Shown piece by piece: positions 1 through 9,497 of a stretch of DNA of 64,000 bases. This DNA comes from Paraburkholderia atlantica (lineage in GTDB: Bacteria > Pseudomonadota > Gammaproteobacteria > Burkholderiales > Burkholderiaceae). The notes beneath the pieces were generated by a model. The model had not been told where the DNA came from. It saw only the letters and a list, made by a program, of their open reading frames with translations, and made no database searches. Location of the stretch: NCBI RefSeq assembly GCF_009362785.1, contig NZ_WHNQ01000033.1:1-64000 (forward strand), read 5' to 3'. Position 1 is the stretch's first letter; every line of letters starts with the position of its first letter. A program made the translations under genes and the position numbers.

Positions 1-890
1 GCGCGGCGATGCCGAATCTGATCGCGCTGTGTTCGGAAGCGGCGCCGCCGCATCAGCGCAACACCGCGGTCGGTGCGATGTACTGCGGCATGCCGTTCGG
101 CGCGGCGCTCGCGGCGGTGGTCGGGATCATCAGCCCGGGCGATGAGGGCTGGCGGCATATCTTCTACGTCGGCGGGTTCGGGCCGTTGCTGGTGCTGCCG
201 TTGCTTGCGCTGTTCATGCGCGAGTCGGCGCAGTTCGTCGCGGCGCGTGCAACCACGGACGCGCGGCGCGATGCAGCCGCTAGCGTGACGCGCGCACTGT
301 GGCAGGAAGGACGCGCGGGCACGACGATCGCGTTGTGGATCAGCTATCTCGGCACGCTGATCGTGCTGTATTTCCTGATCAACTGGCTGCCGTCGCTCGT
401 GTTGACGCGCGGTCTGACGCGCGTGCAGTCGGGGGTCGTGCAGATGATGTTCAACATCGGCGGCGGCATCGGCGCAATCGTGATCGCCGGCATGATGGAC
501 CGGATGGGCCGGCGCCGCACGGTCGCGGGCATGTATGTCGGCATCGTGGTTGCGCTTGGCGCGTTGCTGAGTGCGAACGGCGGCACGTCGATGGCGTGGG
601 GCGGTCTGCTCGCGGGGCTGTTCCTGGTCGGCGGCCAGTCGGTGTTGTACGCGCTGGCAAGCAGCCTGTATCCGACCGAAGTGCGTGGCACCGGTGTCGG
701 CGCGGCCGTGGCGGTGGGCCGTCTCGGCTCGATCCTCGGACCTTTGATCGCGGGGCAACTGCTCGCGATCGGTCAGGGCGCGAGCGTGCTGCTCGGCGCG
801 AGCATTCCGCTGATTGCGGTTGCCGCGATTGGCGCATGGCTCGTCGTGAATCGCTCGACGCTTCGATATACCGCGGCGGCCGCGCAGTAG
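1..890 (+). CDS. mhpT: MFS aromatic-acid permease, MhpT-like (5' end outside window)
   Basis: C-terminal part of a 12-helix major facilitator; the reading frame is open to the window edge, so the true start lies upstream. Several hydrophobic segments are separated by the inter-helix motif DRMGRRR near position 500, typical of the aromatic acid:H+ symporter group. The MhpC hydrolase gene 82 bases downstream on the same strand makes 3-(3-hydroxyphenyl)propionate or a related phenylpropanoid the likely substrate. The family call is firm; the exact substrate is inferred from the neighbour. Confidence 0.75.
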   Translation, partial: AAMPNLIALCSEAAPPHQRNTAVGAMYCGMPFGAALAAVVGIISPGDEGWRHIFYVGGFGPLLVLPLLALFMRESAQFVAARATTDARRDAAASVTRALWQEGRAGTTIALWISYLGTLIVLYFLINWLPSLVLTRGLTRVQSGVVQMMFNIGGGIGAIVIAGMMDRMGRRRTVAGMYVGIVVALGALLSANGGTSMAWGGLLAGLFLVGGQSVLYALASSLYPTEVRGTGVGAAVAVGRLGSILGPLIAGQLLAIGQGASVLLGASIPLIAVAAIGAWLVVNRSTLRYTAAAAQ

Positions 891-972
891 TTTTTGCGGC
901 GCGAAATACCGGGCGGGTCTGCCGTCGGCGGCGGCCCGCAGTCACTTAACTCGTGAAAGAAAGGAATTCGAC

Positions 973-1857
973 ATGAGCAATACCAACGCGCAAGCAGTGG
1001 CGATCAGTGAAGAAGCGACCAGCCGATTCGTCCGGATCACGGAAGATGGCCGCGAGATGCAACTGCACTACAACGACGTGGGGCAGGGCAAGGAGACGGT
1101 CGTGATGCTGCACGGCTCCGGACCGGGCGCGACCGGCTGGGCCAACTTCAATCGCAACGTCGAGCCGCTCGTCGCGGCGGGCTATCGCGTGATCCTGATG
1201 GACTGCCTCGGTTGGGGCAAGAGCGACCCGATCGTCTGCAAGGGTTCGCGCTCGGAACTCAACGCGCGCTGCCTGAAAGCGTTGCTCGATGCGCTCGATA
1301 TCGAACGCGCTCATCTCATCGGCAACTCGATGGGCGGGCATAGCGCGGTCGCGTTCGCGCTCCTGGAACCGAAGCGCGTCGGCAAGCTCGTGCTGATGGG
1401 CGGCGGCACCGGCGGCCCGAGCCAGTTCGTGCCGATGCCGACCGAAGGCATCAAGCTTCTGCAGGGGCTGTACCGCAACCCGACTATCGAGAACCTGCAG
1501 CGGATGATGAGCGTCTTCGTGTTCGACACGAAAGCGTTGACCGAAGACCTGATGCAGGCGCGTCTCGCGAATATGGTGGCGCGGCGCGACCACCTGGAGA
1601 ATTTCGTCGCGAGCCTCGCCGCGAATCCGAAGCAGTTCAACGACTACGGGCCGCGCCTTGGCGAAGTGGCCGCGCCGACGCTCGTGATCTGGGGTCGCGA
1701 CGATCGCTTCGTGCCGATGGACGTTGGCCTGCGGCTCGTCGCCGGGATGCCCAACGCCGATCTGCATGTGTTCGGCCGCTGCGGGCATTGGGCGCAGTGG
1801 GAGCATGCGGACAAGTTCAACCGGATGGTGGTTGAGTTCCTGGGACGCGAGGGGTAA
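973..1857 (+). CDS. mhpC: 2-hydroxy-6-oxonona-2,4-dienedioate hydrolase MhpC
   Basis: A 294-aa alpha/beta hydrolase that cleaves the C-C bond of the meta-ring-fission product in 3-(3-hydroxyphenyl)propionate breakdown, giving succinate and 2-hydroxypentadienoate. The oxyanion motif HGSGPG is at residues 47-52, the nucleophile elbow GNSMGG puts Ser at 119, the acid is in GRDDRF (241-246) and the His is in GHWAQWE (271-277). Length matches the family. An AAAGGA ribosome site precedes the ATG. It follows an MhpT-like permease, so this is the tail of an mhp operon whose other genes lie upstream of the window. Confidence 0.9.
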   Translation: MSNTNAQAVAISEEATSRFVRITEDGREMQLHYNDVGQGKETVVMLHGSGPGATGWANFNRNVEPLVAAGYRVILMDCLGWGKSDPIVCKGSRSELNARCLKALLDALDIERAHLIGNSMGGHSAVAFALLEPKRVGKLVLMGGGTGGPSQFVPMPTEGIKLLQGLYRNPTIENLQRMMSVFVFDTKALTEDLMQARLANMVARRDHLENFVASLAANPKQFNDYGPRLGEVAAPTLVIWGRDDRFVPMDVGLRLVAGMPNADLHVFGRCGHWAQWEHADKFNRMVVEFLGREG

Positions 1858-2008
1858 GGCGGGTTGTTATTGCGGGCGATTGGCGCGCCGTTGCGGTGGC
1901 GGCCTGGTTGCCTGGTTCGGGCTTTTTGCTTCGCCGCCGCTGAACGTGGACCGGTTGCGGCAATTTGACAAATCATCGGCGATTTCACCATTCCATATGT
2001 AGAGTCAA

Positions 2009-2051
2009 TGTAGATACGGGTGACTTGCCATTTCCGTTGCGAGTATCTACA
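2009..2051. promoter_or_regulatory. Inverted repeat upstream of toxin-antitoxin pair
   Basis: TGTAGATAC (2009-2017) and its exact reverse complement GTATCTACA (2043-2051) lie 25 bases before the antitoxin start. A related ATATGTAGA sits at 1995-2003. MazE-type antitoxins usually autoregulate by binding promoter palindromes, so this is a likely operator; it was not tested. Confidence 0.6.
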
Positions 2052-2076
2052 ATGGATATACATTTGGAGCGGGAAT

Positions 2077-2328
2077 ATGGAACTCAAGATACAGAAGTGG
2101 GGCAACAGCGCCGCAGTGCGTTTGCCGGCCGTGTTGTTGGAGCAAATCCATGCGTCGGTGGGCAGTTCGCTGAACGCCGACGTGCGCCCCGAGGGCGTGT
2201 TGCTCACGCCCGCGCGCCGGAAGTATTCACTGGATGAACTCGTCGGGCAGTGTGATCCGCGGGCGCCACTGCCGGCCGATCTCGACGTTTGGAGTGAAGT
2301 TAAGCCCGTGGGGCGCGAAGCATGGTAA
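2077..2328 (+). CDS. MazE/ChpS-type antitoxin (AbrB-like)
   Basis: An 83-aa protein opening with MELKIQKWGNSAAVRLP, the SpoVT/AbrB swapped-hairpin DNA-binding signature of MazE antitoxins. The C-terminal half is acidic and probably disordered, as expected for the toxin-neutralising tail. The ATG at 2077 is preferred over an upstream in-frame codon because GGAGCGGG precedes it. The stop overlaps the toxin start by 7 bases, indicating translational coupling. Confidence 0.85.
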   Translation: MELKIQKWGNSAAVRLPAVLLEQIHASVGSSLNADVRPEGVLLTPARRKYSLDELVGQCDPRAPLPADLDVWSEVKPVGREAW

Positions 2329-2672
2329 GGCGCGTCAAGTTTGAGCGCGGCGATATCGTGCGCGTAAGCCTCAATCCGACGCTTGGCAAGGAGCAACAAG
2401 GCGATTTCCGTCCCGCACTGGTTTTGTCGCCTGCCGCATTCAATGCTCTTGGGGTTGCCCTCGTTGCGCCGATCACGCAAGGCGGTGAGTTCGCTCGATA
2501 CGCCGGGTTCGCAGTACCGCTCTCGGGTTCAGGAACAGAAACTCAGGGAGTCGCTCTGGTGAACATGGTTCGCACTCTGGACCTCGAGGCGCGCGGCGCG
2601 CGCAAAGTCGAGCGCGCTCCCGCCGAGGTGGTCGAGGACGCGCTTGCTCGCCTTCAAACGATTCTGGAATGA
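2322..2672 (+). CDS. MazF/PemK-type endoribonuclease toxin
   Basis: A 116-aa protein with the PemK/MazF signature: FERGDIVRVSLNPTLGKEQQ near the N terminus, then RPALVLSP and VAPITQGG. Members are usually sequence-specific mRNA interferases. It overlaps the antitoxin gene by 7 bases, the classical order and coupling. It is convergent with the LacI regulator. Which RNA sequence it cuts cannot be read from the protein. Confidence 0.87.
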   Translation: MVRRVKFERGDIVRVSLNPTLGKEQQGDFRPALVLSPAAFNALGVALVAPITQGGEFARYAGFAVPLSGSGTETQGVALVNMVRTLDLEARGARKVERAPAEVVEDALARLQTILE

Positions 2673-2719
2673 CGGGAAAGACGATATGACCCAAGCCGCG
2701 TGCGCGGCGAGTGACCCAA

Positions 2720-3784
2720 TCACTCCGCCGCCCGCATCCCACTCATACTCTTTCGCGTGCGAGCATCGCCGTCGGCTGCCGCACCCACTTCCCGCCTAAC
2801 CGTCGACTCCCGCACCACCAGATGCGGATCGAGCATCGAATAACCGGCGTTTTCTTCGCTCTTGCCGTGCAGTTCGTCGAGCAGCTTCGTCATCGCCAGC
2901 TCACCCATCCTCTCGCTCTGAAAGTCCACCGAGGTCAGCGCCGGCGACGCGTACTCTCCATACGGCACGTTATCGAACCCGGCGATCGAAACATCGCGCG
3001 GCAACGAGAAGCCCAGCTCGCGCGCTTCCTTGATGAAGCCGAGCGCGATCAGATCGTTGTAGCAGATCACGGCATCCGGTCGTTTCGGGCCGAGCATCAG
3101 GCCCGAGCACGCGCGCTCGCCGGCCGCGGCCGACGGACTTTGTGCATCGTAAACGTCGAGCGACAGCCCGTATTCGTCGAGACAATTGCGAATGCCGCGA
3201 ATGCGCTCGTCGTTCCAGCGCGAGCGGCCAAAGCCGAGATACGCAATGCGCTTGTGACCGAGCTTGAGCAGATGGTTCGCGAGCATATAGCCGGCGAGAT
3301 TGCTGTCGGTGCCGACGCTCGAAATCTGAAAGCGCGAGCTGCGCCCGAACAGCACGACCGGCTTGCCGAGATCGAGCAGCCATTGCACCGAATCGTCGGG
3401 CATCCGTGAGCTGACGATCATGCCGTCGACGCGTTGCGCGAGCGACTCGATCAGCGTCTGTTCGCGCTCCTGGCTCTCTTCGGTATCGACTAGCAGCAGC
3501 GTGTAGTCGTGCTGAAGCGCGACCCGATTGGCGCCCTTCACGATGTTGGTGAAATGCGGATTGCGGATATCGAGAATCGCGAGACCGATGGTGCGCGTGC
3601 GCCCGGTGATCATCGAACGCGCGAGCGGATTCGAACGGTAGCCGAGCTGCTCGATCGCCTCCTTCAGGCGCGCCTCGACCGCGGGGGTAAAGCGCTGGGT
3701 CCCATTCATGTACTTCGATACGGTCGCGACCGACACGCCCGCGGCGGCCGCGACGTCGCGGATGGTGGTGGCACCCTTCTTCAT
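2720..3784 (-). CDS. LacI-family transcriptional regulator
   Basis: A 354-aa regulator with an N-terminal helix-turn-helix (IRDVAAAAGVSVATVSKYMNG, about residues 8-28), a hinge helix, and a periplasmic-binding-protein-like sensor domain. Length is a little over the usual 330-345 because of a charged C-terminal tail. It is divergent from an MFS carrier of the anion:cation symporter family and a LacI-like operator lies in the shared region, so it probably controls that carrier and itself. The effector is unknown; a sugar or sugar acid is likely. Confidence 0.85.
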   Translation of the reverse strand: MKKGATTIRDVAAAAGVSVATVSKYMNGTQRFTPAVEARLKEAIEQLGYRSNPLARSMITGRTRTIGLAILDIRNPHFTNIVKGANRVALQHDYTLLLVDTEESQEREQTLIESLAQRVDGMIVSSRMPDDSVQWLLDLGKPVVLFGRSSRFQISSVGTDSNLAGYMLANHLLKLGHKRIAYLGFGRSRWNDERIRGIRNCLDEYGLSLDVYDAQSPSAAAGERACSGLMLGPKRPDAVICYNDLIALGFIKEARELGFSLPRDVSIAGFDNVPYGEYASPALTSVDFQSERMGELAMTKLLDELHGKSEENAGYSMLDPHLVVRESTVRREVGAAADGDARTRKSMSGMRAAE

Positions 3785-3791
3785 CGGTAGA

Positions 3792-3805
3792 GGATAACGT
3801 TTTCC
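3792..3805. promoter_or_regulatory. Probable LacI-family operator
   Basis: GGATAACGTTTTCC is a near-perfect palindrome centred on CG, the usual form of LacI-family operators. It starts 8 bases before the regulator's start codon, in the region shared with the divergent MFS gene. Confidence 0.5.
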
Positions 3806-3983
3806 TGTGATTTTTTAATAGTATCGGCTATCGCAAAACGCGTAAAGGCGAACGCCTTGCAGTGCCGCGTTGCACTGGCTGGAACCGCATGCGGCTGGCA
3901 AACTGCCGCACGAAGAATTCGTGCGCGGCACGCTGCGCTTCGACGCCAGACGCATGACGCACGGAGGAGACACGAGGCAACCG

Positions 3984-5297
3984 ATGACTATCAAGGTTAA
4001 AGGGCTGCGCTGGTGGATGATCGGGCTGCTGACGCTCGGCACGATCACCAACTATCTCGCGCGCAGTTCGCTGAGCGTCGCGGCGCCGACGGTGCTGCAG
4101 CATTTGAACATTTCGACGCACGAATACGGCTGGATCACGGGCGCGTTTCTCGTCATGTATCCGATCGGCGCGCCGCTGACCGGCTATCTGATGGATCGGG
4201 TCGGCTTGCGCATGGGCTTTGCGCTGTGCGGCGTCGCGTGGTCGCTGATCTGCGCCGCGCATGGTTTCGCGTCGGGCTGGATCGGGCTCTTCGTGCTGCG
4301 CGGCATGCTCGGTCTCGTGGAAGCGGCGTTCATTCCGGGCGGCATGCGCGCGGCCGCGTCCTGGTTTCCGTCGCACGAGCGCGGCACCGCCGCCGGCGTG
4401 TTCAACCTCGGCACGTCGACCGGCGCGATTCTCGCGCCGCCGCTGGTCGCGTGGTCGATCCTGCACTACAGCTGGAACGTCGGGTTCATGGTCGTCGGTG
4501 GGCTGGGGCTCGCGTGGGCCGTGCTGTGGCTGTGGCTTTATCGGCAACCGGACCGTCATCCGGCGCTGTCGCGCGAGGAGGCGGACTATATCGGCGTGAC
4601 GCAGGACGCCAGTTCGCGCGCCGCGAAAAGCGCGGGCCCAAGGGTGTTCGAGATCCTGAAACAGCGCAATTTCTGGGGCATCGCGCTGCCGCGTTTCTGC
4701 GCCGATCCGGTGTGGGGCACGCTGGTGTACTGGATGCCGCTCTATCTGTACCAGGCGCGCGGCTTCGATCTGAAGGCGATCGCGCTGACCGCGTGGCTGC
4801 CGTTCGTCGCGGCCGACCTCGGCTGCATGGTCGGTGGTCCGCTGTCGGCGTGGCTGAAGCGCCGCTTCGACGTGCCGATCGTCGACGGCAAGCGCATCGC
4901 ATTCTCGTTGGCCGCGGTCCTGATGATCGGCATGGCCGGCGTCGGCTTCGTCCACGATCCGGCGATGGCGGTATTTCTGCTGTGCCTCGGCGGGTTCGCG
5001 CATCAGGCGCTGTCGATCACCGTGATCTCGATGTCGGCCGATCTGTTCCCGCGCCGCGAAGTCGGCACGGTGACCGGACTCGCCGCGCTCGTCGCGGGGC
5101 TCGGCAACTTCGCGTTCACGATGACGATGGGCTGGTTCGTGAGCCGCGTCGGCTATACGCCGTTTTTCGTCGCGCTCGGTTTCGGCGATCTGATCGGCGC
5201 GACGCTGCTGTGGACGCTGGTGCGCCGTGCGTCGACGGCGCCGGCACGGGACGTCGGAGCGCACGAAGCGCGGACCTGCGGGAACGGCGGCCGCTGA
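3984..5297 (+). CDS. MFS transporter, anion:cation symporter type
   Basis: A 437-aa 12-helix permease. Features include LARSSLSVAAPTV in helix 1 and the loop motif GYLMDRVGLRMG. The start at 3984 (MTIKVKGLRWW) is chosen because the preceding in-frame 38 residues are polar and lie before a purine-rich ribosome site at 3963-3977. Relatives carry hexuronates, sugar acids or phthalate-like acids. No catabolic gene accompanies it, only the divergent LacI regulator, so the substrate is open. Confidence 0.8.
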   Translation: MTIKVKGLRWWMIGLLTLGTITNYLARSSLSVAAPTVLQHLNISTHEYGWITGAFLVMYPIGAPLTGYLMDRVGLRMGFALCGVAWSLICAAHGFASGWIGLFVLRGMLGLVEAAFIPGGMRAAASWFPSHERGTAAGVFNLGTSTGAILAPPLVAWSILHYSWNVGFMVVGGLGLAWAVLWLWLYRQPDRHPALSREEADYIGVTQDASSRAAKSAGPRVFEILKQRNFWGIALPRFCADPVWGTLVYWMPLYLYQARGFDLKAIALTAWLPFVAADLGCMVGGPLSAWLKRRFDVPIVDGKRIAFSLAAVLMIGMAGVGFVHDPAMAVFLLCLGGFAHQALSITVISMSADLFPRREVGTVTGLAALVAGLGNFAFTMTMGWFVSRVGYTPFFVALGFGDLIGATLLWTLVRRASTAPARDVGAHEARTCGNGGR

Positions 5298-5625
5298 AGC
5301 GAGCGTGATTTGCGGCTCCTCAATGCGATTCATTCGCATTTAGCCAAAAATAATATGTCGCAGGTCATCTATAAGATATCTGTCTTAAGACCTAGGTAAT
5401 CGGCCGCAAACCCTTGTCAGTCGGGGATCGAGCCTTTTCGGCAGGGTCCCGCGACCTGTTTGTTTACCCACATTTAGTGGAAAACGCGCATATACTCTCG
5501 GTCGTATCGCAAAACGAAGGTCGCGGGGTTGCGTCGTGCCGGACCGACGCCGTCGCCGTCGCGCGGATTTGCGCTGGCATCGACTGCCAACGCTCTGTCT
5601 ATCACTTCCTAGCAAAGCATTAATC
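5298..5625. other. Intergenic region with icd leader
   Basis: This gap of 328 bases holds no convincing gene. It contains the palindrome GTCTTAAGAC (near 5379-5388) and a possible -10 element TATACT near 5491-5496, about 130 bases before the isocitrate dehydrogenase start. The leader would therefore be fairly long. No riboswitch fold was recognised. Confidence 0.4.
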
Positions 5626-7854
5626 ATGTCCACACCGCCGAAGATCATCTACACCCTGACCGACGAAGCGCCCGCACTGGCGACGTACTCGCTGCTGCCG
5701 ATCGTCAAGGCGTTCACGCGCTCGTCCGACGTGCTCGTCGAAACGCGTGACATCTCGCTCGCCGGCCGGATCATTGCCGCATTTCCCGACTACCTGAGCG
5801 CGGAACAGAAAGCTTCCGACGATCTGGCGGAGCTCGGTGGACTCACCACGCGCCCGGAAGCGAACATCATCAAGCTGCCGAACATCAGCGCGTCGGTGCC
5901 GCAATTGAAGGCCGCGATCGCCGAACTGCGCGACCAGGGCTACAAGCTGCCGTCGTACCCGGACGTCGCGACGACCGACGCCGAGAAGGACGTCAAGGCC
6001 CGCTACGACAAGATCAAGGGCAGCGCGGTGAACCCGGTGCTGCGCGAAGGCAACTCGGACCGCCGCGCGCCGCTGTCAGTGAAGAACTACGCGCGCAAGC
6101 ATCCGCACAAGATGGGCGCATGGAGCGCGGCCTCGAAGTCGCACGTCTCGCACATGAGCGGCGGCGATTTCTACGGCAGCGAGAAGTCGGCGCTGATCGC
6201 GCAAGCCGGTAGCGTGAAGATCGAGCTGGCCGCCGCGGACGGCACGACCACGGTCCTGAAGGCGAAGACGCCGGTGCTGGCAGGCGAAATCATCGACGCG
6301 TCGGTGCTGAGCAAGAACGCGCTGCGCAGCTTCATCGAAGCGCAGATCGCCGACGCGAAGTCGAACGGCGTGCTGTTCTCGGTGCACCTGAAGGCCACGA
6401 TGATGAAGGTCTCGGACCCGATCATCTTCGGTCACGTGGTGTCGGTGTTTTACAAGGACGTGCTCGCGAAGCACGCTGACGCGCTCGCCAAGGTCGGCTT
6501 CAACCCGAACAACGGTATCGGCGACCTGTACGCGCGTCTGAAGGATCTGCCGGCTGAAACGGCAGCGGCGATCGAAGCTGACATCAAGGCGCAGTACGAA
6601 CAGCGTCCGCCGCTCGCGATGGTCAACTCGGACAAGGGCATCACGAGCCTGCACGTGCCGAGCGACGTGATCGTCGACGCGTCGATGCCGGCGATGATCC
6701 GCGAGTCGGGCAAGATGTGGGGCGCCGACGGCGCGCTGCACGACGCGAAGGCGGTGATTCCGGACCGTTGCTACGCCGGTGTGTACCAGGCTGTAATCGA
6801 AGACTGCAAGAAGCACGGCGCGTTCGATCCGGTCACGATGGGCACGGTGCCGAACGTCGGCCTGATGGCGCAAGCCGCAGAAGAATACGGTTCACACGAC
6901 AAGACGTTCCAGATCGCGGCGAACGGCGTGGTCCGCGTGACCGACGAAGCCGGCGCGGTGCTGCTGGAGCAGCCGGTCGAAGAAGGCGACATCTTCCGTA
7001 TGTGCCAGACCAAGGACGCACCGATCCGCGACTGGGTCAAGCTCGCGGTGAACCGCGCCCGCGCGACCAACACACCGGCCGTGTTCTGGCTCGACCCGGT
7101 GCGCGCGCACGATGCGCAGATCATCAAGAAGGTCGAGCAGTACCTGAAGGATCACGACACCAACGGTCTCGACATCCGCGTGATGACCCCGGTCGACGCG
7201 ACGAAGTTCTCGGTCGAGCGCATTCGCGCGGGCAAGGACACGATCTCGGTCACCGGCAACGTGCTGCGCGACTACCTGACCGACCTGTTCCCGATCATGG
7301 AACTGGGCACCAGCGCGAAGATGCTGTCGATCGTTCCGCTGATGGCCGGTGGCGGCATGTTCGAAACCGGCGCGGGCGGTTCGGCGCCGAAGCACGTGCA
7401 GCAGCTGGTCGAGGAAGGCTTCCTGCGCTGGGATTCGCTCGGTGAGTTCCTGGCGCTGGCGGCATCGCTCGAACATCTGAGCAGCGCGTATCACAACCCG
7501 AAGGCGCAGGTTCTCGCGAAGACGCTCGATCAGGCGACCGGCAAGTTCCTCGACAACGACAAGTCGCCGGCGCGCAAGGTCGGCGGTATCGACAATCGCG
7601 GCAGCCACTTCTACCTCGCGATGTACTGGGCCGAAGCACTGGCCGCGCAAACCGACGACGCGGCGCTGCAGGCGCAGTTCGCGGGCGTCGCGAAGGCGAT
7701 GGCCGACAACGAGGCGAAGATCGTCGCGGAACTCGGCGCGGCGCAGGGTAAGCCGGTGGATATCGGCGGCTACTACCGCCCGAACGTCGAGCTGACCAGC
7801 AAGGCGATGCGCCCCAGCGCTACGCTGAACGCGATCGTCGATTCGGTGGCTTGA
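5626..7854 (+). CDS. icd: Monomeric NADP-dependent isocitrate dehydrogenase
   Basis: A 742-aa protein, the normal size for the monomeric (type II) isocitrate dehydrogenase that converts isocitrate and NADP+ to 2-oxoglutarate, CO2 and NADPH. It starts MSTPPKIIYTLTDEAPALAT and contains family-typical stretches such as DRRAPLSVKNYARKHPHKMG and KATMMKVSDPIIFGH. The ATG at 5626 is preferred over an upstream in-frame extension that is Arg-rich and non-conserved. A strong terminator follows. It is monocistronic and typical of Burkholderiales. Confidence 0.95.
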   Translation: MSTPPKIIYTLTDEAPALATYSLLPIVKAFTRSSDVLVETRDISLAGRIIAAFPDYLSAEQKASDDLAELGGLTTRPEANIIKLPNISASVPQLKAAIAELRDQGYKLPSYPDVATTDAEKDVKARYDKIKGSAVNPVLREGNSDRRAPLSVKNYARKHPHKMGAWSAASKSHVSHMSGGDFYGSEKSALIAQAGSVKIELAAADGTTTVLKAKTPVLAGEIIDASVLSKNALRSFIEAQIADAKSNGVLFSVHLKATMMKVSDPIIFGHVVSVFYKDVLAKHADALAKVGFNPNNGIGDLYARLKDLPAETAAAIEADIKAQYEQRPPLAMVNSDKGITSLHVPSDVIVDASMPAMIRESGKMWGADGALHDAKAVIPDRCYAGVYQAVIEDCKKHGAFDPVTMGTVPNVGLMAQAAEEYGSHDKTFQIAANGVVRVTDEAGAVLLEQPVEEGDIFRMCQTKDAPIRDWVKLAVNRARATNTPAVFWLDPVRAHDAQIIKKVEQYLKDHDTNGLDIRVMTPVDATKFSVERIRAGKDTISVTGNVLRDYLTDLFPIMELGTSAKMLSIVPLMAGGGMFETGAGGSAPKHVQQLVEEGFLRWDSLGEFLALAASLEHLSSAYHNPKAQVLAKTLDQATGKFLDNDKSPARKVGGIDNRGSHFYLAMYWAEALAAQTDDAALQAQFAGVAKAMADNEAKIVAELGAAQGKPVDIGGYYRPNVELTSKAMRPSATLNAIVDSVA

Positions 7855-7968
7855 GCCTGCGCGGGCGATTGATGCGGTAGCGTTGCGGCCGCAACTGCGC
7901 TTGGCCGGAAAAGCGACGCGGTAAGCACGCAGCGCAACCGCGGTCAAAGCGGCTGCAGGACCGCAAAT

Positions 7969-8010
7969 ACGACAATGGCGCCTTCGGGCGCCATTGTCGT
8001 TTCTGCTTTT
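7969..8010 (+). terminator. Intrinsic terminator after icd
   Basis: A 14-bp perfect stem (ACGACAATGGCGCC with its complement) closes a TTCG tetraloop and is followed by a T-rich tract. Confidence 0.9.
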
Positions 8011-8041
8011 ACTGCTACGTCGCCGTCGGTCATATCCGTCC

Positions 8042-8269
8042 TTATACGTGAACGATTTCCCAATCGGCGAGCTTCTCTGGAATTTCGAGCGTCGAGGTGT
8101 CGAGCTCGGACAGATGCTCGCAGCTCAGACCGCGCGCGAGGTCGTCGGCGGCCTGTTGCGGGCTCGAGAATTCTCCGAGCGTTTCGTTGCCGTAGGTGGC
8201 TTCCCAGCCGTCCTGACCCGGCAGAATGTAGAACGCTCCCTGCGTCGAACCAAAGCGAAAGCCTTTCAT
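8042..8269 (-). CDS. Small hypothetical protein, 75 aa
   Basis: Encodes MKGFRFGSTQGAFYILPG onward, a compact soluble protein with no signal peptide or membrane segment, ending EIPEKLADWEIVHV. The ATG at 8269 is chosen because GGGAGA lies 7 bases upstream on this strand; a TTG seven codons earlier would overlap that site. It contains aromatic-rich beta-like segments and an acidic C-terminal half. No function is recognised. Composition matches its neighbours. Confidence 0.6.
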   Translation of the reverse strand: MKGFRFGSTQGAFYILPGQDGWEATYGNETLGEFSSPQQAADDLARGLSCEHLSELDTSTLEIPEKLADWEIVHV

Positions 8270-8786
8270 TTTTAGTCTCCCAGTTGCCAATTAAAAAGCT
8301 GCGATTCGTGACGGCTTCTTCGCAATCTCTGGGATTTGGGTGGCCCGTGTCGTGAGGCCCCTCGAATCCGACTGCGTGAAGCGCGTGCTCTTGTGAAAGA
8401 GTCTACGTCAGCGAGTCGGCTGGCAAGCGGGCGTCAAACCGTTCTTTATCTTAAAAATAACTTCGTAAAAACAATGGGTTGCGCGTTTAATTTTGCGATG
8501 TGCAACGACGCCGGACATCGTGAAATGACCCGTTTGTGCCACGCACCATGATTTTTTACGACGCGCGGCATCGTTTCGTATCGTGAAAATTAGGGGCTGC
8601 GTGCGCGCGAGTGCAAAACGAACGCGATGGCGCTACGCGCACTTGACTGCGCGGTGTGCCGATGCCCGAGCGCGTCGATGCACATCTGCGCGATGTGACG
8701 CGCGGTGGCGATCTGCAAGTGGGGAGTGAGCGGGTGTTGCTGGCTAAGTGTCGAGTCGCGGGGCGGTCGATCAGCCCCGCATGCCG
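8270..8786. other. Gene-free stretch
   Basis: This region of 517 bases lies between two leftward genes. It is locally AT-richer around 8440-8560 and contains the leader of the 75-aa protein gene. Short reading frames here lack ribosome sites and plausible composition. I see no RNA gene or clear terminator. Confidence 0.4.
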
Positions 8787-9497
8787 TCACACGCCAGCCT
8801 TGGTCAAGTCATGCGCGCGACGCAGACGCTCGCGGCTGTTGCTCAGATGCATGCGCATCGCGGCGCGCGCGTCGTCGGCGTCCTGACGCTCGATCGCGCG
8901 ATAGATCATCAAGTGCTCGCCGAGCACGCTACGCAATACCTCGATATGGTCGAGCTCCGCGATCTCGGCCGAACCGAGCCGCGTGCGCGGGCTGACCGAG
9001 CGGCCGAGCTGGCTCAGCACGTCGAAGAAATAGCGGTTGCCGCTCGCGCGTGCGATCTGCAGATGGAACTCGATGTCGTGTGCGAGCGTGTCGGTGCTGC
9101 CGCGCTCGAGTTCAGCCTCGAAGCGGTCGAGCGCGGTGCGAATCTGCTTCAGGTTCTGTTCGGTGCGCCGCGATGCCGCGAGCGCGGCCGCAGCCGCTTC
9201 GACGTCGATCCGGAATTCGATGATCGCCATCACGTCGAGCATGCTGGTGAGGTCGGCGGCGGGAAGCTGCATCGGCTTTTCCGCGGCGGGCGCGAGCACG
9301 AACGTGCCGATACCGTGGCGCGTCTCGACGATCCTCGCTGCCTGCAGACGCGAAATCGCCTCGCGGACCACGGAGCGGCTCACGGACAACTGCTTCATCA
9401 TCGCGACTTCGGTGGGGATGCGATCGCCTGGCCTTAGCGCCCCGCGGCGAATTTCATCGGAAAGGGTGGCCACCACCTTTTCAGTTAGGCTGCTCAT
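8787..9497 (-). CDS. GntR-family regulator, FadR subfamily (FCD domain)
   Basis: A 236-aa regulator. The winged helix-turn-helix spans about residues 5-70 (PTEVAMMKQLSVSRSVVREA, then GIGTFV). The alpha-helical FCD effector domain follows, with metal-type residues in HDIEFHLQIARASGN and a late His-containing helix (MRMHLSNSRERL). It is divergent from the glucarate permease and dehydratase genes. FadR-type regulators of this kind usually sense sugar acids or other carboxylates, so it is the likely repressor of the glucarate operon. Confidence 0.85.
   Translation of the reverse strand: MSSLTEKVVATLSDEIRRGALRPGDRIPTEVAMMKQLSVSRSVVREAISRLQAARIVETRHGIGTFVLAPAAEKPMQLPAADLTSMLDVMAIIEFRIDVEAAAAALAASRRTEQNLKQIRTALDRFEAELERGSTDTLAHDIEFHLQIARASGNRYFFDVLSQLGRSVSPRTRLGSAEIAELDHIEVLRSVLGEHLMIYRAIERQDADDARAAMRMHLSNSRERLRRAHDLTKAGV

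Noticed and set aside
3828..5339. Long open frame (about 500 codons) on the minus strand opposite the MFS gene
   Set aside because: Arg/Asp/His/Gln-rich shadow of a high-GC gene with no ribosome site or family features; the plus-strand MFS is clear.
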